Source: Oscillospiraceae bacterium (GTDB lineage: Bacteria > Bacillota > Clostridia > Oscillospirales > Oscillospiraceae). From it: a stretch of DNA of 7,251 bases. Location: assembly GCA_902783825.1 (NCBI GenBank), contig CACZSJ010000023.1, forward strand, positions 1 through 7,251. Direction: 5' to 3'. The position numbers and the translations under genes are program-made. This document shows, piece after piece, positions 1-6,031 of this stretch. How positions within the stretch are numbered: the first letter of the stretch is position 1; each line of letters starts with the position of its first letter. The notes beneath the pieces are model-generated. The model worked only from the letters and a program-made list of their open reading frames with translations. It was not told where the DNA came from and did no database searches.

Positions 1-141
1 ACGATCCTGATCGGTATGGGGCTGAATATGCTGGGCGCGGTCCGGGATCGGATCCGGGTGGCCAATATGTTGCCTGCCATCTTTCTGCCTTTGCTGTATT
101 TTCCCATCGCCGACTGGCTGAGCCGCCTCTTTGTATCGTAG
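1..141 (+). CDS. C-terminal end of a DUF554-type integral membrane protein (5' end outside window)
   Basis: Frame 1 is open from base 1 to a TAG at 139-141 and gives 46 residues. The visible part has a Gly/Leu/Met-rich hydrophobic stretch (GMGLNMLGAV), a short basic loop (RDRIRVANMLP) and a second hydrophobic stretch (AIFLPLLYFPIADWL). This order, a Gly-Leu-Asn-Leu-Leu-Gly-like helix, a basic IRVAN-like loop, then Leu-Pro-Ala and a final helix, is what I recall for the C-terminus of DUF554 (YdfK/YqgA-like) membrane proteins, whose function is unknown. A strong terminator follows 9 bases after the stop, which fits this being the last gene of its transcript. Only about a fifth of the usual protein is visible, so the family call rests on this tail alone; that it is a membrane protein is safer than the family name. 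Confidence 0.65.
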   Translation, partial: TILIGMGLNMLGAVRDRIRVANMLPAIFLPLLYFPIADWLSRLFVS

Positions 142-150
142 AATATGGCA

Positions 151-187
151 CAAATCCCGACGTTTTTAAGACGTCGGGATTTGTTTT
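151..187 (+). terminator. Intrinsic terminator after the DUF554-type gene
   Basis: A perfect 13-bp stem, CAAATCCCGACGT (151-163) pairing with ACGTCGGGATTTG (171-183), encloses a 7-base loop and is followed by TTTT (184-187). With the T-rich end of the stem, this makes a usable U-tract on the plus strand. The minus-strand side has no T-run, so it should work in one direction only. It lies directly before the next plus-strand open frame (186-1112), so read-through into that frame should be poor. Confidence 0.85.
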
Positions 188-1112
188 GAAAAATTACAGA
201 AAATTTCAAATAGGTTGCAAGAGTCCTACTCGGGATGTGCTTCTTGAAAGGGATGATCTGATCACCACGGATCTGCCAAATTATCTGGAAATTGAGCGCA
301 GCAAGAGTTCCCTCACGGTGACCATCACCGCCCAGGACGACCTGGAGGGCTTAACGGTGACCACAGAAGAAAATGCGGGTAATGTCACTGTGAATCCGCG
401 CCAACCGGAAAAGCGCGCGCTGCAGGCAGGGGAGACGACGACCGTCAGGTTTACCTTCTCCAATGTTAGCATCGTGGGCAATCTCCTCAACTCGAGGCTG
501 AGCTTCACAGCGACGGTTGGAGAGGATACGGTAGTCCAGTATCTGGATTTGTATGGTAAAGTAGTACCTGCGGTGAACCTGGAGTATAAGGCGGATGAGA
601 ACTCATATTGGATGAGTGCCGAATTGGAATTGGGCTACACGGAAAGCCCCGTGTGGAGCTTTGTCGTCACAAATCCCTCTCAGACGACTCCGGTTGAGAA
701 CATCTTTGCATCTTTTTCACCGGATTGGGAATCTATCGGCTCAGTGGAAACCCTTGGGATTTTGATGGGCAAATCCACCTTGCAGCCGGGCGAGTCGACT
801 ACGCTGACCATTCATCCTCCCCTGGGGTTGACTGACGGCGACTACAGTGTCAATCTTTACTTAAACTGGGGCAACGGCAGCCGTACCTACATGGATTGGA
901 TTGAGTTTATTGTTAGTGGGGACTACGAGATCCTGATCAGTGTGTCGGAGACTGTGGGCGGCCCGCAGCTTGCCGGCAGCGAGTTTCGCTTCATGGACCC
1001 TGTCCCCGGCTATCCCTATGATTACAGCTGGACGCAGGAAAATGAACCCAAAGTATTAAACTTGCCCTCGGGAACCTACAGGATTATCCAGACCAGCTGC
1101 ATCGAAGACTAA
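186..1112 (+). CDS. Hypothetical extracellular beta-sandwich protein, probably a truncated remnant of a larger surface protein
   Basis: I do not recognise a named family. The frame encodes up to 308 residues from a TTG at 186; no ATG start is available. Residues about 40-127 and 155-245 look like two related beta-sandwich modules. Each carries a near-identical turn, LQAGETTTV (79-87) and LQPGESTTL (199-207), of the kind common in CARDB/Ig-like surface modules. Residues about 250-303 resemble a Cna-B/SpaA-like prealbumin fold, with AGSEFRFMD early and LPSGTYRIIQT late. Such proteins are normally exported, but there is no signal peptide, no transmembrane anchor, no sortase motif and no Shine-Dalgarno before 186. 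The putative start lies in the tail of the upstream terminator. The frame stays open upstream through that terminator without a start codon, and the protein stops soon after the last domain's final strand. I infer a decayed internal fragment of a longer adhesin-like protein. An intact cytosolic gene is less likely. Sustained codon-like composition argues that the sequence was coding. Confidence 0.5.
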   Translation: MKNYRKFQIGCKSPTRDVLLERDDLITTDLPNYLEIERSKSSLTVTITAQDDLEGLTVTTEENAGNVTVNPRQPEKRALQAGETTTVRFTFSNVSIVGNLLNSRLSFTATVGEDTVVQYLDLYGKVVPAVNLEYKADENSYWMSAELELGYTESPVWSFVVTNPSQTTPVENIFASFSPDWESIGSVETLGILMGKSTLQPGESTTLTIHPPLGLTDGDYSVNLYLNWGNGSRTYMDWIEFIVSGDYEILISVSETVGGPQLAGSEFRFMDPVPGYPYDYSWTQENEPKVLNLPSGTYRIIQTSCIED

Positions 1113-1125
1113 ACACTAAAAAGCA

Positions 1126-1151
1126 GAGGGACGCTCGTTTGAGCGTCCCTC
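1126..1151. terminator. Bidirectional terminator between convergent units
   Basis: A perfect 11-bp stem, GAGGGACGCTC (1126-1136) pairing with GAGCGTCCCTC (1141-1151), has a GTTT tetraloop. Read on the minus strand it is followed by TGCTTTTTAG, a good U-tract. It therefore mainly terminates the pcrA-to-fumarase operon, and the fumarase beta stop codon (1150-1152) overlaps the base of the stem. Read on the plus strand the tail is ATTTCTCG, which is weaker, so it may also close transcripts from the 186-1112 frame. Confidence 0.85.
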
Positions 1152-1713
1152 ATTTCTCGTCTCTGTGCGATAAATAGGCGGCGGGCCCTTCCGTATACAG
1201 ATCCTGTCCTTCGCTGTCAATGGCGACCAGCAGGGGCATATCCCGCACCTGCAGCTCACGGATCGCTTCACAGCCCAGATCCTCCCAGCAAATCAGCCGA
1301 ACATTCTCCACACAGGCCGCCAGCAGTGCTCCGGCGCCACCCGGTGCGGCCAGGTATACTGCGCCCCAGCGGCGTATGGATTCGCGAACGGCGGGGGAAC
1401 GATCCCCTTTACCGATCATGACGCGCAGTCCCTGCTCCAACAGGCGGGGGGTGTAGCTGTCCATGCGGCCGGAAGTGGTTGGGCCGGCGGAGCCGATTAC
1501 CTGGTCGGGCGCTTCCGGCGTGGGGCCGGCGTAATAGATGACGCTGTCAGACAAAGGGAAGGGAAGGGGCGCGCCCTGATCCAAACATGCAATCAATCGC
1601 TGATGTGCCGCGTCTCGGGCAGTATAGACGGTCCCCGTCAGTAAAACACGATCTCCGGCGCGGAGACGGAGAATCTCTTGCTGAGCCAGCGGTGTGTGCA
1701 GTCTGTATTCCAT
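1150..1713 (-). CDS. Class I fumarate hydratase, beta subunit (C-terminal domain type)
   Basis: With the alpha subunit encoded just upstream, this 187-residue protein should form the iron-sulfur hydro-lyase that interconverts fumarate and (S)-malate in the cytosol. Family signatures are visible in order: TARDAAHQRL (31-40) with the conserved Arg-Asp-Ala-Ala-His, GPTTSGRMDSYTP (77-89), MIGKGDRS (99-106), a Gly-rich GGAGALLA (125-132) and DSEGQDLY (166-173). Length matches stand-alone beta subunits. I chose the ATG at 1711-1713 because GAGGTG (1718-1723) lies 4 bases upstream and because homologues begin near this point; the frame is open 12 codons further upstream. The Shine-Dalgarno overlaps the alpha stop codon, and the gap between the genes is 8 bp, so translation is probably coupled. 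The same family includes L-tartrate dehydratase (TtdB). Fumarase is the commoner activity in anaerobic Firmicutes, but substrate cannot be settled from sequence alone. Confidence 0.9.
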   Translation of the reverse strand: MEYRLHTPLAQQEILRLRAGDRVLLTGTVYTARDAAHQRLIACLDQGAPLPFPLSDSVIYYAGPTPEAPDQVIGSAGPTTSGRMDSYTPRLLEQGLRVMIGKGDRSPAVRESIRRWGAVYLAAPGGAGALLAACVENVRLICWEDLGCEAIRELQVRDMPLLVAIDSEGQDLYTEGPAAYLSHRDEK

Positions 1714-1721
1714 GGCGCACC

Positions 1722-2561
1722 TCACAAAATGCCGCTGGCGCGGCGGCACACGTGGCAGCTGATGTTGACAGCGACGGGAAGACCGGCCACGTGGGTTGGC
1801 AGGGTCAGAATACGAAGCCCCAGTGCGGTGATCTGACCGCCGAAGCCCTGAGGGCCGATGCCAAGCTGGTTGATTTCCCGCAGCAGCTCCGCCTCCAGTG
1901 CGGCATAGAAGGGGTCGGGGTTGCTTTGATCCAAGGGCAGCAGCAAGGCCTGCTTGGCCAGCGCGGCCACCTGGTCAAAGGTGCCGCCGATACCAAGGCC
2001 TACCACGATGGGTGGGCAGGGGTTGGCTCCGGCAGCGCGCACCGTTTCCAGCACAAAGCGCCTGACGCCTTCCAAGCCGTCTGCAGGCTTGAGCATGGCA
2101 AGGCGACTCATATTCTCGCTGCCGAAGCCTTTGGGCAACACGGTAATATGCAGTTGATCTCCGGGTACCAGCTCCACATGAACGGCGGCGGGCGTGTTAT
2201 CGTCGGTGTTGATCCGACGAAGCGGATCGGATACTACGCTCTTCCGCAGAAAGCCTCGCTGATAGCCCTGTCGTACGCCCTCCTGGATCGCTTCGTAGAA
2301 GTTTCCCAAGATGTGCAGATCCTGCCCCAATCGGGCAAAGACACAGGTAAATCCAGTGTCTTGGCATATGGGCAGACAGCGCTGACGCGCCGCATCCAAA
2401 TTTTCCCGCAGCAGAGACAGGCTCTGTTGGGCTGACGGCCAGGGTTCTGCCCGTTCTGCTGCTTCCAGGGCGCGGATTACGTCTTCTGGAAGCTGTCGGT
2501 TGGCCTGAATACACAGGCGGGCGACAAGCTCGCTGATTTTCTTTTCATCAAGAGTTCTCAT
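1722..2561 (-). CDS. Class I fumarate hydratase, alpha subunit (4Fe-4S cluster-binding)
   Basis: This 279-residue protein is the iron-sulfur half of a heterodimeric class I fumarase. The three cluster-ligand cysteines expected in the family are present: Cys66 in PICQDTG, Cys182 in NPCPPIVVGLGIGGTFD, and Cys269 in VAVNISCHVCR. The signature KGFGSEN (144-150) is intact. Length is normal for stand-alone alpha subunits. The start is the ATG at 2559-2561, because GGAGGA (2571-2576) lies 9 bases upstream and the protein then begins MRTLDEKKI, as is usual; an in-frame ATG 16 codons earlier has no comparable site. The gene starts inside the last codons of the transporter gene (14-bp overlap), so its Shine-Dalgarno lies within that gene. 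The enzyme needs anaerobic conditions because the solvent-exposed cluster is oxygen-labile. Tartrate dehydratase (TtdA) is the main alternative within the family. Confidence 0.92.
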   Translation of the reverse strand: MRTLDEKKISELVARLCIQANRQLPEDVIRALEAAERAEPWPSAQQSLSLLRENLDAARQRCLPICQDTGFTCVFARLGQDLHILGNFYEAIQEGVRQGYQRGFLRKSVVSDPLRRINTDDNTPAAVHVELVPGDQLHITVLPKGFGSENMSRLAMLKPADGLEGVRRFVLETVRAAGANPCPPIVVGLGIGGTFDQVAALAKQALLLPLDQSNPDPFYAALEAELLREINQLGIGPQGFGGQITALGLRILTLPTHVAGLPVAVNISCHVCRRASGIL

Positions 2562-3441
2562 GCTTGTGTTTCCTCCGGAAAAAACCGGGCTTGGTTTCGG
2601 ATAGGACAACGGACAGGAAAATGAGCGCGAAGCCGAGCAGCAGCTTTGGCGTCATGGCCTCGTGATAGAACAGGTGGGAGCAGATCGCGCCGAAGACCGA
2701 CTCCAGCGTCAGGATCACAGCTGCCGTGGAAGCGGGAGTATAGCGCATGCCCCAGGCTTGCAGGAAAAAGCAGAGCGCTGTGCAGACCACACCCATATAT
2801 CCAATGCTTACCCATAAAGACAGTGGGATTTGCTGCGGCTGAGCCTCCAGCAGAATGCTTCCCAGCCAACAAATTACTGCCGCTGTTGCAAATTCCACGG
2901 TGGATATGGAAAGGGCATCTCCATCGGCTACGTAATGCTCCATCAGGATCATCTGCAAAGCGTAGAAAAAGCCACACAGAAGGGTCAGCAGATCGCCCAG
3001 GTTCAGTTCTCCGGACTCGCCGCCCAGAGAGACGAAGCCAATTCCGGTGATGCACAGCAAAGCCGCCAGAATGTTGACGATTCCGGGCTTGCGCTTATAA
3101 ACGCCCCAGGCAAGAAAGGGGACGAACACACAGTATACCGCCGTCAGAAAGGCATTTTTACCGGGGGTGGTATGGCGCAGACCATAGGTCTGGGTGATAT
3201 AGGCAATGGCCAGACACAGGCCAATCAGTACGCTGCCGATGAGCTGCTCACGGCCCATGCTGAAGATGCGCTTATGGGCAAGCAGCCCCAACAGCAGCGT
3301 TGCGATGGTGAAGCGAACAGCCAGGATCCAGAGAACCGGAATGTGTTCCAGGGCGTTTTTGAGAACCACGAAGGAGGTGCCCCAGAAAACGGATGCGGCA
3401 AGGAGGGCAAGTCTGCCCCAGATAGCTTTGGCGTTACTCAT
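2548..3441 (-). CDS. EamA/DMT-superfamily transporter, ten-helix type
   Basis: The 297-residue protein is almost entirely hydrophobic and fits the ten-helix drug/metabolite transporter fold, made of two five-helix EamA repeats. The first repeat starts with WGRLALLAASVFWGTSFVV (residues 8-26). It includes YGLRHTTPGKNAFLTAVYCV (86-105), the typical helix 3-4 segment. The second repeat begins near residue 147. It shows the matching AWGMRYTPASTAAVILTLES (229-248), followed by VFGAICSHLFYHEAMTP and a final helix (267-280). The C-terminal tail (RRKHKHENS) is basic, as expected for a cytoplasmic end. Members export amino acids, nucleosides or other metabolites; the substrate here cannot be inferred. 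The start ATG overlaps the pcrA stop as ATGA (3438-3441), and only a weak purine stretch precedes it, so translation is probably coupled to pcrA. The 3' end overlaps the fumarase alpha start by 14 bp. Confidence 0.92.
   Translation of the reverse strand: MSNAKAIWGRLALLAASVFWGTSFVVLKNALEHIPVLWILAVRFTIATLLLGLLAHKRIFSMGREQLIGSVLIGLCLAIAYITQTYGLRHTTPGKNAFLTAVYCVFVPFLAWGVYKRKPGIVNILAALLCITGIGFVSLGGESGELNLGDLLTLLCGFFYALQMILMEHYVADGDALSISTVEFATAAVICWLGSILLEAQPQQIPLSLWVSIGYMGVVCTALCFFLQAWGMRYTPASTAAVILTLESVFGAICSHLFYHEAMTPKLLLGFALIFLSVVLSETKPGFFRRKHKHENS
2571..2576 (-). promoter_or_regulatory. Shine-Dalgarno for fumarase alpha, inside the transporter gene
   Basis: On the minus strand the sequence reads GGAGGA, 9 bases before the ATG at 2559-2561. 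It is the strongest ribosome binding site in the operon. It fixes the fumarase alpha start and lets that gene be translated independently although it overlaps the transporter. Confidence 0.8.
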
Positions 3442-5810
3442 GTTTCTTTTCTCATGTGCGGCGCGGCGGCGCGCAGCATCAGTTTTTTTGTTCCTACCCG
3501 CTCAAAATGGATTTCGATCAAATAGTCTCCGCCCATGGGAGTCATCTTCACCACGACACCGCTGCCAAAGGCCGTATGGCTCACATTGTCCCCCAGGGCA
3601 AAGCTGGGGATATTCGCGGCAGACGACGGTTTCGGCGAGACCGAGGGCATGATTTTGTAGGTGCGGGCGGTCTCTGCCTTGTAGGCAAAGCCCAATTCAT
3701 GGCTCTTTTCCCGATATCCGTAGCCCTTGGGGATGTTCTTTTTGATATGTTCATCCGGAATCTCATCCACAAAGCGGGAGACACGATTGGCGGTGGTTCG
3801 GCCAAAGAGCATCCGCTGTCTGGCGCAAACCAGATATAACTGCTTTTTGGCACGGGTGATGGCCACGTAGCAAAGGCGGCGCTCTTCCTCCATCTCTTCT
3901 GCTTCACCGATGGCGCGCATGCCGGGGAAGATGCTCTCTTCCATTCCCACCAGAAACACAGTGGGAAATTCCAGCCCTTTGGCGCTGTGCATGGTCATCA
4001 TGACCACACTGTCAGCGTCCTGATCATAGTTATCCAGATCCGTGTACAGCGCCACGTTGGCCAGATAGCCCTCCAGGCTGTCGTCCCCAGACTCCTTGCG
4101 ATAGGAGAGTATGCTGCTCTTGAGCTCCTTGACATTCTCCGCCCGGCTTTGGTCTTTGGGATCGTCCGAGCTTTCCAACAGGCGCAGATAACCGGTCTTC
4201 TCCAAAAGCTCATCGTAGAGCGCGTCCGGCGGGTTTTCTCCGGCAAACGCGCGCAGATCCCGGATCATGTTGGCAAATTCCCGCATCCGGAGTGCTGAAC
4301 GGCTGAGCTGGGGATACTGATCGGCTCGGGAGACAAGGTCAAACAGGCTGACCTGCTCCTGCGTGGCCAGCTGGCGCACGATCTCTACGCTACGCTCTCC
4401 AATGCCCCGGGGCGGACTGTTGATGATTCGCGTCAGCCGCAGATCGTCCGACGGCACGGCGATGACGTTCAGATAGGCCAGCAGATCCTTGATTTCTGCG
4501 TGGTCAAAAAAGCGGGTACCGCCGATGATGCGATAAGGGATTCCCTGGCGCTTAAAAGCAAATTCCAGCTGGCTGGACTGGGCGTTCATTCGATAGAGAA
4601 CGGCATGATCCCGCCAGTTTGCCCCTTGGCTGTAGGCCCCCAGAATGGTAGAAGCCACAAACTGCGCTTCTTCATGCTCGTTATCCGCGAAGTACAGTTC
4701 CAGAGGCGCGCCGTTTCCCTTGTTTGTCCACAGCTCCTTGCCCTTGCGACCCAAATTGTTGCTAATGACGGCGTTGGCCGCGTCCAGAATATGAGCGGTG
4801 CTGCGGTAGTTCTGCTCCAGACGGATGGTACGGCAGGAGGGATACTGAGATTCAAAGGAAAGTATGTTCTCAATGGTGGCGCCGCGGAATTTGTAAATGC
4901 TCTGATCATCGTCACCCACAACGCATATATTCCCCCAACCATCGGCTAATAAAGAGGCCAGAAGATACTGAAGATGGTTTGTATCCTGATATTCATCGAT
5001 GAGCACGTAGCGGAAGCGGCGCTGCCAGTAGTCGCAGACCTCGGCATTTTCCTGCAGCAGCTTCACCGTGAAGAAAATCAGATCGTCAAAATCCATGGCG
5101 TTGGCGGCAAACATCCGACGCATGTATTCCACGTATAAATCTCCGATTTTGGCCCGGCGAATGTCGGAAGAAGCCTTGGCTTGCCGGCGATACTCCTCCG
5201 CGCCCAGATAGCTATCCTTTGCCCGGCTGATTTCAGCCAGCACAGCACGCGGCGGAAACAGCTTGTCATCCAGGTCCATGTCCTTGAGAATGCGCTTCAT
5301 CAGACTTTGGCTGTCAGCTGTATCGTAAATGCTGAAGTTGTCGGAAAAACCGAGCTTGTCCGCATCTCGTCTCAAAATTCGAACACAGGCAGAGTGAAAA
5401 GTGCAAGCCCATATATCGTTGGCGGTTGCGCCAAGCATCTGTTCAAGCCGAGATTTTAGCTCGCCAGCGGCTTTGTTGGTGAAGGTGATGGCCAGAATCC
5501 GCCAGGGTTCAACAGGCTCCACAGCGGCAATACGTTCCGCCTGTGGGCCGCCGGCTTGAAGAAGCTGCAATTGCGCCTCATCCGCCCAATTCGGGATTTC
5601 GTCACTGTCCGCGGCACGTCCGTATTTGAGCAGGTTTGCGATGCGGTTGATCAGCACGGTGGTTTTTCCGCTCCCGGCTCCCGCTAAGATCAGCAGAGGG
5701 CCTTCGGTAGCCATGACGGCTTCCAACTGCATGTCGTTCAAGCCGGGAAAATCCGATCGAATCAGCGCCCGGCGCGCTTGCAAATATTGTTTTTCAAATT
5801 CAGTCATCAT
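3438..5810 (-). CDS. pcrA: PcrA/UvrD-type superfamily 1 ATP-dependent 3'-5' DNA helicase
   Basis: A 790-residue SF1A helicase that unwinds DNA in repair, in replication-fork maintenance and at stalled RNA polymerase. Motifs appear in order: Walker A AGAGSGKTT (43-51), motif Ia AITFTNKAA (107-115), Walker B IDEYQD (271-276), motif III GDDDQSIYKFRGA (299-311), motif IV EQNYRST (332-338), motif V TMHSAKGLEF (606-615) and motif VI YVAITRAKKQL (648-658). After a flexible linker (about 695-735), residues 738-783 resemble the Tudor-like C-terminal domain of PcrA that contacts RNA polymerase (ALGDNVSHTAFGSGVVV early, KKLMLRAAAP late). Length is slightly above the usual 720-750 residues, largely because of an insert at residues 65-98 between motifs I and Ia. 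Translation starts at one of two tandem ATGs (5808-5810 or 5805-5807). No Shine-Dalgarno is visible, and a consensus-like promoter ends 7 bases upstream. It is the first gene of a four-gene operon. Catalytic motifs are intact, so it should be active. Confidence 0.97.
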   Translation of the reverse strand: MMTEFEKQYLQARRALIRSDFPGLNDMQLEAVMATEGPLLILAGAGSGKTTVLINRIANLLKYGRAADSDEIPNWADEAQLQLLQAGGPQAERIAAVEPVEPWRILAITFTNKAAGELKSRLEQMLGATANDIWACTFHSACVRILRRDADKLGFSDNFSIYDTADSQSLMKRILKDMDLDDKLFPPRAVLAEISRAKDSYLGAEEYRRQAKASSDIRRAKIGDLYVEYMRRMFAANAMDFDDLIFFTVKLLQENAEVCDYWQRRFRYVLIDEYQDTNHLQYLLASLLADGWGNICVVGDDDQSIYKFRGATIENILSFESQYPSCRTIRLEQNYRSTAHILDAANAVISNNLGRKGKELWTNKGNGAPLELYFADNEHEEAQFVASTILGAYSQGANWRDHAVLYRMNAQSSQLEFAFKRQGIPYRIIGGTRFFDHAEIKDLLAYLNVIAVPSDDLRLTRIINSPPRGIGERSVEIVRQLATQEQVSLFDLVSRADQYPQLSRSALRMREFANMIRDLRAFAGENPPDALYDELLEKTGYLRLLESSDDPKDQSRAENVKELKSSILSYRKESGDDSLEGYLANVALYTDLDNYDQDADSVVMMTMHSAKGLEFPTVFLVGMEESIFPGMRAIGEAEEMEEERRLCYVAITRAKKQLYLVCARQRMLFGRTTANRVSRFVDEIPDEHIKKNIPKGYGYREKSHELGFAYKAETARTYKIMPSVSPKPSSAANIPSFALGDNVSHTAFGSGVVVKMTPMGGDYLIEIHFERVGTKKLMLRAAAPHMRKET

Positions 5811-5817
5811 GTGGTCG

Positions 5818-5846
5818 ATTCTAACACAAGACGCGGCGTTTCACAA
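5818..5846 (-). promoter_or_regulatory. Sigma-A-like promoter for the pcrA operon
   Basis: On the minus strand TTGTGA (5841-5846) and TAGAAT (5818-5823) are separated by exactly 17 bases. A TG one base upstream of the -10 box gives an extended -10 element. The predicted transcription start, 7 bases past the -10 box, falls at about 5810-5811, on or next to the A of the pcrA ATG. This is by far the best promoter match upstream of pcrA, and it implies a leaderless or near-leaderless mRNA. Confidence 0.7.
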
Positions 5847-5918
5847 GGTGAAAATTCATCGCTGTTTTGCATAGATGGACTTTCGGATACAGAAAAAATG
5901 AACTGCTGCAGGATGCGG

Positions 5919-5947
5919 TTGCATTCCCGCCGAGTTTCGGGTATAGT
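5919..5947 (+). promoter_or_regulatory. Sigma-A-like promoter for the GH25 muramidase gene
   Basis: TTGCAT (5919-5924) and TATAGT (5942-5947) are separated by 17 bases on the plus strand. The expected transcription start is near 5954, giving a 5' leader of about 35 bases before the ATG at 5989. The -10 box is close to consensus; the -35 box matches mainly in TTG. It is divergent from the pcrA promoter, with about 70 bases between the two -35 boxes, so a shared regulator is possible but no known operator is recognisable. Confidence 0.65.
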
Positions 5948-5965
5948 GTTGTCAATGGCGACAAC
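5948..5965. repeat. Short inverted repeat at the predicted transcription start of the muramidase gene
   Basis: GTTGTC (5948-5953) and GACAAC (5960-5965) form a perfect 6-bp inverted repeat with a 6-base spacer, beginning directly after the -10 box and spanning the predicted start site. It could be an operator for a dimeric repressor. It would only partly be present in the mRNA, so a transcript hairpin is less likely. A repeat this short can arise by chance. Confidence 0.35.
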
Positions 5966-5968
5966 AAC

Positions 5969-5973
5969 AGGAG
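5969..5973 (+). promoter_or_regulatory. Shine-Dalgarno AGGAG upstream of two competing starts
   Basis: AGGAG lies 4 bases before an ATG at 5978 that opens a 17-codon frame (5978-6031), and 15 bases before the ATG at 5989 that opens the muramidase. The 15-base spacing is too long for efficient initiation. The site therefore does not neatly fit the only start available to the large gene. Confidence 0.55.
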
Positions 5974-5977
5974 TGGA

Positions 5978-6031
5978 ATGAAACCCCTATGGAGAACAAC
6001 AGCAATTCCAAAAACAAGATCCAACGAATAG
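5978..6031 (+). other. Possible 17-codon upstream overlapping frame at the muramidase start
   Basis: An ATG at 5978, 4 bases after AGGAG, reads MKPLWRTTAIPKTRSNE and stops with TAG at 6029-6031. It overlaps the first 43 bases of the muramidase gene in another frame. The peptide has no family resemblance. It may be a leader that limits muramidase translation, or a chance frame. The better Shine-Dalgarno spacing is the only support. Confidence 0.25.

Noticed and set aside
1587..2435. Long plus-strand open frame of 282 codons opposite fumarase alpha and beta
   Set aside because: It lies antisense to two clearly recognisable fumarase genes with intact motifs, its translation has no family resemblance and low-complexity Gln/Gly/Ala content, and it is open only because of the GC-rich third positions of the real genes.
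2830..3525. Plus-strand open frame of 231 codons opposite the transporter and the end of pcrA
   Set aside because: It is antisense to a clear ten-helix transporter, crosses a gene boundary, and its product is hydrophilic low-complexity sequence with no motif.
4500..4949. Plus-strand 149-codon frame inside pcrA
   Set aside because: It is antisense to helicase motifs III-IV, which are fully conserved on the minus strand.
5867..5893. Second possible plus-strand promoter, TTGCAT with TACAGA
   Set aside because: The spacing is only 15 bases and the -10 match is poor; the promoter at 5919-5947 is closer to the gene and a better match.
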